NCBI GenBank assembly: GCA_031549185.1
Contig: JAVBQG010000001.1
Location: forward strand, 41,540 to 105,539
Direction: 5' to 3'
DNA from: JAVBQG01 sp031549185
Lineage (GTDB): Bacteria; Synergistota; Synergistia; Synergistales; Synergistaceae
DNA: 64,000 nucleotides
Below the pieces are notes generated by a model. It made no database searches and was not told where the DNA came from. It was given only the letters and a program-made list of their open reading frames with translations. Within the stretch, counting starts at the first letter, position 1. Each line of letters opens with the position of its first letter. Of the stretch, positions 61,060-64,000 are shown piece after piece. The translations under genes were made by a program, and so were the position numbers.

Positions 61060-62142
61060 TTATCCCCCCATCTCGATCCCGAACTCCCCGCAGAGCGAGG
61101 TCAGCAGCTCGGCCGTGGCGTCGTCGAGGAAGACGCCCTCTTCCAGCGCCAGCGCGCGGGCCTCGGACTCCTTCTCGCCGTGGATGTAGATGCGGCTCTG
61201 CCCCTCGGCAGTCTCGCTCTCGCGGACCTCGCGCAGGGTCTCGCCGATGTGCGCCTGCAGTTCGCGCGGGTCGCCGAAGAGGTCGAGGCGCACCGCGCCG
61301 AAGAAGTGCGCGATGCCCGATCCCTGTCCCTTCGTGAAGGTGTGCAGGCTGCTCGTGCCCAGCGACAGCCCGGCGCAGAGCAGCTCGACCAGGAGGCCCA
61401 AACCGTAGCCCTTATGGCCGCCGTTCTCCTCGCCCTCGCCGCCGAGGTAGAGGTGCCCGCCGTAAGTGGGGTCGGCCCAGAAGAGCCGTTCGAAGGCCGA
61501 GGCGTCGGTGGTGCCGCGGCCCTTTTCGTCGACGGCCCAGCCGAGCGGCATCGGCTTCTTGCGGCGGTCGTAGACCTCGATCTTGCCGTGCGCGACGGTC
61601 GTGGTCGCCATGTCGAGCAGGAAGGTGCGCCCGCCCGCCTCGGGGATCGCCACGGCGATGGGGTTGGTGCCCAGCAGGCGCTGCCTGCCGTACGTCGGGA
61701 TGCCGCAGGTGCGGGTGTTGGTGAAGGCCATGCCGATCATGCCCTCCGCCGCGACCTGCTCGGCCCAGAGGCCCGCCATGCCGTAGTGGTTCGAGTTGCG
61801 GACGGCGCAGAAGGCCGAGCCCGTGGCCTTCGCTTTCTCGATCAGCCGCCGCACGCTCCAGTCGGCGACGTAGCTGCCGACGCCGTCGTGCCCGTCGACC
61901 ACCAGCGAGCAGGGCGTCTGCCAGACGATCTCCGGCTCGGCGCCGGGCTTGGCGAAGCCTCCCTGCATGTTCTTGCGGTAGAAGTCGAGCCGCGACACGC
62001 CGTGCGACGGCACGTTGCGCGCGTCGGCCTCCACCAGGACGCGGGCGGTGAGAGCCGCCTCCTCCGGCGAGTAGCCGTAGCCCTTCGTCAGGATCGTCTC
62101 GGTCAGCGCGGTCAGTTTTTCATAGGACAGTTTCATGCTCAT
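61060..62142 (-). CDS. Ldh2/malate-dehydrogenase-family NAD(P)-dependent oxidoreductase
   Basis: This 360-residue protein belongs to the family of YlbC/AllD/ComC-type dehydrogenases that interconvert 2-hydroxy and 2-oxo acids. Typical stretches are ADARNVPSHGVSRLDFY, AVRNSNHYGMAGLWAE with the catalytic His, GIPTYGRQRLLGTNPIAVAIP and LLDMATTTVAHGKIE. The length is normal. Together with the downstream LarA homologue it suggests use of both enantiomers of a 2-hydroxy acid. ATG 62142 is used; a second ATG two codons later is equally possible. Confidence 0.93.
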   Translation of the reverse strand: MSMKLSYEKLTALTETILTKGYGYSPEEAALTARVLVEADARNVPSHGVSRLDFYRKNMQGGFAKPGAEPEIVWQTPCSLVVDGHDGVGSYVADWSVRRLIEKAKATGSAFCAVRNSNHYGMAGLWAEQVAAEGMIGMAFTNTRTCGIPTYGRQRLLGTNPIAVAIPEAGGRTFLLDMATTTVAHGKIEVYDRRKKPMPLGWAVDEKGRGTTDASAFERLFWADPTYGGHLYLGGEGEENGGHKGYGLGLLVELLCAGLSLGTSSLHTFTKGQGSGIAHFFGAVRLDLFGDPRELQAHIGETLREVRESETAEGQSRIYIHGEKESEARALALEEGVFLDDATAELLTSLCGEFGIEMGG

Positions 62143-62157
62143 GCGATATGCTCCCTT

Positions 62158-63588
62158 TTATAATGATATCTTTTCTTCGTCGATCAAGCGCCCCGCCGGT
62201 TCCTTGCAGAATAGCGCGCAGAAGATGAAAATGCCACCGCAAACCAGCCACTCCACGTAGATCAATTCGGGCCCGATCCGCAGGCTCGGCATGTAAGTCC
62301 ACACGACCCAGAGCAGCAGCGACGCCAGGATGACCGGGAAGCCCGCGGCCTTCTTGCAGAGTTTGGGGAAGTAGATCGCCGCCGCCACCAGCAGCGTGAA
62401 CGAGGTCGTGATGGCGAGCGCCGTCGTGATCGTCTTGAGGATGCCGACCACCGTCAGCGCCAGGCCGAACGAAAGCAGGCTGACCAGCAGCACCACGGCG
62501 CGGGAGACCATCATCTCGCGCGCGGCGGGGATCGGCTTCGTGTAGATTTTCTTCACGATGTCCTCCAGCACCAGCGTCGAACATCCCATCAACAGCCCGA
62601 CGGCCGTCGAAATATCCGCCGCCCAGAGCGCTGCCAGAAAGACGCCGCCGACGAGAGGGGACAGCTGCGCGGCGAGAGTCGGAAGGGCCATGGCTGCGTT
62701 TTCGAGATTCGGGAACTTCGCCGCCGCGATGATGCCGAACATCGCGCAGAGGAAGCCCGCCGGCAGGATCAGGATGCCGCCGATCAAGAGGCCGTTGCGC
62801 GCCGTGCGCTCGTCGCGGGCGGCGAACGAGATCTGCGCCACCGCCTGCGTGGTGACGGCCATCGTCACCATCACGACGACGTAAGCCACGACCGTCGCGA
62901 TCCCGAGGCCCGAGACGAGGTCCATCCCAGGCCCGCCCGCGGGCAGCGACGCCATCACGCTCCCGTAGCCGCCGAAGTTGCCGAGCGTCTGCCAGAGCGC
63001 GGCGATGATGCCGATGTAGATGACGATCACGTTGATGACGTTCGTGAGGCCGCTCGCCCAGTAGCCGCCGACCACGGTGATGGAGATGAAGATCAGCGCC
63101 GAGGCGACCATGCCTTCGCGGAAGGTGAAGATGTCCGGCATCAGCGCGGTCAGGATCGCGCCGCCCGCGACGTACTGCAGCGACGTGATGCTGATCATCA
63201 CCAGCAGCTGGTTGACGACGCTGAGCATGCGCGTGCCGGGGCCGAACATGGTCCCCATCATCTCGGGGATCGTCTTGACGTTCATGCGGCGGAAGTGCCG
63301 GGCGAAGAAGAGCCCCACGACGATGCCGCCCATGCCCCAGGCGGCGTTGTACCAACCCGCCGAGAAGCCGACCCTGTAGGCGCGCTCCGCCACGCCGACC
63401 GTGGAGGCGCCGCCGACGGCGAGCCCCGTGAGCATGACGACGATCAGCAGCGTCGGCATATTTCGCCCGGCCAGCAGATAGTTCAAGGTCTTGCTGGCGT
63501 TTCCGCTCCGCTGAAGCCTGGTGGAAGCCCAGGCGATCGCGAGCAGCCCGGCTGCGTACGCGATGAGAATTACCAGTTGCACGTTCAT
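62158..63588 (-). CDS. Sodium:solute symporter (SSS) family transporter
   Basis: This 476-residue membrane protein has about 13 hydrophobic segments. SSS-type features include GLAVGGASTVGVAERAYRVGFSAGWYNAAWG in the early helices (quoted in parts: GGASTVGVAERAY, FSAGWYNAAWG) and a proline- and glycine-rich core. The C-terminus is charged (IDEEKIS). Start ATG 63588 has GGGAG nine bases upstream. It is the first structural gene after an attenuator whose leader peptide is rich in Tyr, Trp and Phe. The substrate is therefore probably an aromatic amino acid or a related 2-hydroxy acid; this is inference. Confidence 0.9.
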   Translation of the reverse strand: MNVQLVILIAYAAGLLAIAWASTRLQRSGNASKTLNYLLAGRNMPTLLIVVMLTGLAVGGASTVGVAERAYRVGFSAGWYNAAWGMGGIVVGLFFARHFRRMNVKTIPEMMGTMFGPGTRMLSVVNQLLVMISITSLQYVAGGAILTALMPDIFTFREGMVASALIFISITVVGGYWASGLTNVINVIVIYIGIIAALWQTLGNFGGYGSVMASLPAGGPGMDLVSGLGIATVVAYVVVMVTMAVTTQAVAQISFAARDERTARNGLLIGGILILPAGFLCAMFGIIAAAKFPNLENAAMALPTLAAQLSPLVGGVFLAALWAADISTAVGLLMGCSTLVLEDIVKKIYTKPIPAAREMMVSRAVVLLVSLLSFGLALTVVGILKTITTALAITTSFTLLVAAAIYFPKLCKKAAGFPVILASLLLWVVWTYMPSLRIGPELIYVEWLVCGGIFIFCALFCKEPAGRLIDEEKISL

Positions 63589-63626
63589 AAAAAACAACTC
63601 CCTTCGAAAAATCCGCGTCTCTTTAT

Positions 63627-63666
63627 AAAAAAGCGGGCACCCTGCGCTTTCGCGAGGATGCCCGGC
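63627..63666 (-). terminator. Attenuator terminator upstream of the symporter gene
   Basis: On the minus strand GCCGGGCATCCTCGC (63652-63666) pairs with GCGCAGGGTGCCCGC (63633-63647) around a GAAA loop with one bulge, followed by six T residues (63627-63632). It lies between the leader peptide stop and the symporter ribosome site, so it would block operon transcription when formed. Confidence 0.8.
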
Positions 63667-63733
63667 TTGATTCCCAGTTTGCTTACGCGCCCACGTCAGG
63701 GGCACCGGAAACCGAAAAAGCACGGGTCCTCGC
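63652..63733 (-). promoter_or_regulatory. Antiterminator pairing that competes with the attenuator
   Basis: Minus-strand segment GCGAGGACCCG (63723-63733), located in codons 18-21 of the leader peptide just after the aromatic codons, can pair with CGGGCATCCTCGC (63652-63664): 7 bp plus 4 bp with a two-base bulge. That uses the 5' arm of the terminator. A ribosome stalled on the Tyr/Trp/Phe codons would leave the first segment free and so prevent termination, as in classical amino acid operon attenuation. Confidence 0.7.
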
Positions 63734-63784
63734 ATGGGCAAACCAGCTGCTAAACCAATAATAGTAACGAGCGGCCGGCATCAT
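63683..63784 (-). CDS. Aromatic-rich leader peptide (33 aa) of the symporter operon
   Basis: The frame starts at ATG ATG (63784) with AAGGAGGG six bases upstream, a very strong site. It encodes MMPAARYYYWFSSWFAHART and 13 more residues, ending at TAA. Codons 7-11 are Tyr-Tyr-Tyr-Trp-Phe and codons 14-15 Trp-Phe. It lies between a consensus promoter and an attenuator, the position of a regulatory leader peptide. It probably has no function as a protein. Whether Tyr, Trp or Phe charging is sensed cannot be separated, but three successive Tyr codons make tyrosine the leading candidate. Confidence 0.78.
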   Translation of the reverse strand: MMPAARYYYWFSSWFAHARTRAFSVSGAPDVGA

Positions 63785-63818
63785 GCGATTCCCTCCTTTC
63801 GATTTCCGAATGCGACAG

Positions 63819-63847
63819 ACTATAGCGATTTCACGATAGCTTGTCAA
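63819..63847 (-). promoter_or_regulatory. Promoter of the symporter-dehydrogenase-larA operon
   Basis: On the minus strand a perfect TTGACA (63842-63847) is followed after exactly 17 bases by TATAGT (63819-63824). Transcription would begin near 63812, about 28 bases before the leader peptide ATG. The bases from 63848 to 64000 contain only a small inverted repeat (GAGGGGA/TCCCCTC, 63943-63960) and no recognised gene. Confidence 0.8.
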
Positions 63848-64000
63848 TGGGAGAGAGAGAACCCAAATCTCCATTACCCCCACCCCCGTGCCGTAATTTT
63901 CTCATCGCGCATGCCCGCCAAACCTCCGGGAAAGGTCAAGTGGAGGGGAAATATCCCCTCTTTGCCCCATTAGAACAGCATGTGCCACGCAAAAGCTGCC

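Overview
The window looks like a high-GC chromosome segment from a member of the Synergistota (Synergistetes). The clearest marker is the C-terminus of the secreted hydrolase at 34554-35774. It has a glycine-rich stretch with one cysteine, a hydrophobic run and an Arg/Lys cluster, which resembles the Synergist-CTERM sorting signal. A complete V/A-type ATPase operon, an aldehyde:ferredoxin oxidoreductase, a lactate-racemase-family protein, a TAXI-type binding protein and frequent TTG/GTG starts fit an anaerobic, amino-acid-fermenting diderm. This taxonomic call is an inference; no searches were run.

Layout. 1-2.3 kb: HIT hydrolase and parAB on the minus strand, with a parS-like site inside the HIT gene. 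2.5-7 kb: a giant AsmA/TamB-like protein and a C39-like peptidase. 7.1-10 kb: an ABC importer (ATPase and permease) with a CobT-like protein, probably cobamide salvage. 10.1-19.1 kb: V/A-ATPase operon D-(G/H)-C-I-K-F-E-A-B, with an inverted-repeat element inside it and a terminator after it. 19.2-19.8 kb: MazEF. 19.98-26.1 kb: exopolysaccharide (EPS) module 1, made of a TolC-like/TIM-barrel fusion, an HlyD-type adaptor, a zinc-ribbon/degenerate-GGDEF protein and a GT2 synthase. 27.4-37.7 kb: EPS module 2, a cellulose-synthase-like set of degenerate GGDEF, GT2, BcsB-like, coiled-coil/outer-membrane barrel, GH8-like hydrolase and DUF2334-type deacetylase, with a DinJ-YafQ module inside it. 37.8-44 kb: Fic protein, aldehyde:ferredoxin oxidoreductase, AlbA_2 protein, nucleotidyltransferase and mobile repeats. 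44.5-52.1 kb: a diverged second copy of module 2 in the same order and orientation. A deletion there removed most of the GGDEF and GT2 genes and a second one shortened the deacetylase. 52.3-55.6 kb: TAXI binding protein and hybrid histidine kinase. 55.6-56.2 kb: RelB-YoeB between 22-bp direct repeats. 56.4-59.4 kb: HD-GYP sensor. 59.5-63.8 kb: an operon for a sodium:solute symporter, an Ldh2-type dehydrogenase and a LarA homologue, preceded by an aromatic-rich leader peptide and an attenuator.

How the parts may work together. Both EPS synthases lack a PilZ domain. Each is encoded next to a GGDEF-like protein that has lost the catalytic signature but keeps an RxxD motif exactly five residues before it, the spacing of the c-di-GMP inhibitory site. 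This suggests PelD-like c-di-GMP receptors serving two different synthases, with the HD-GYP protein as a nearby c-di-GMP hydrolase. The duplicated locus keeps intact accessory genes but no polymerase, so its products may work with the other synthases. The symporter operon appears to be controlled by aromatic aminoacyl-tRNA supply, which points to an aromatic amino acid or aromatic 2-hydroxy acid substrate.

No rRNA, tRNA, CRISPR array or convincing metabolite riboswitch was seen.
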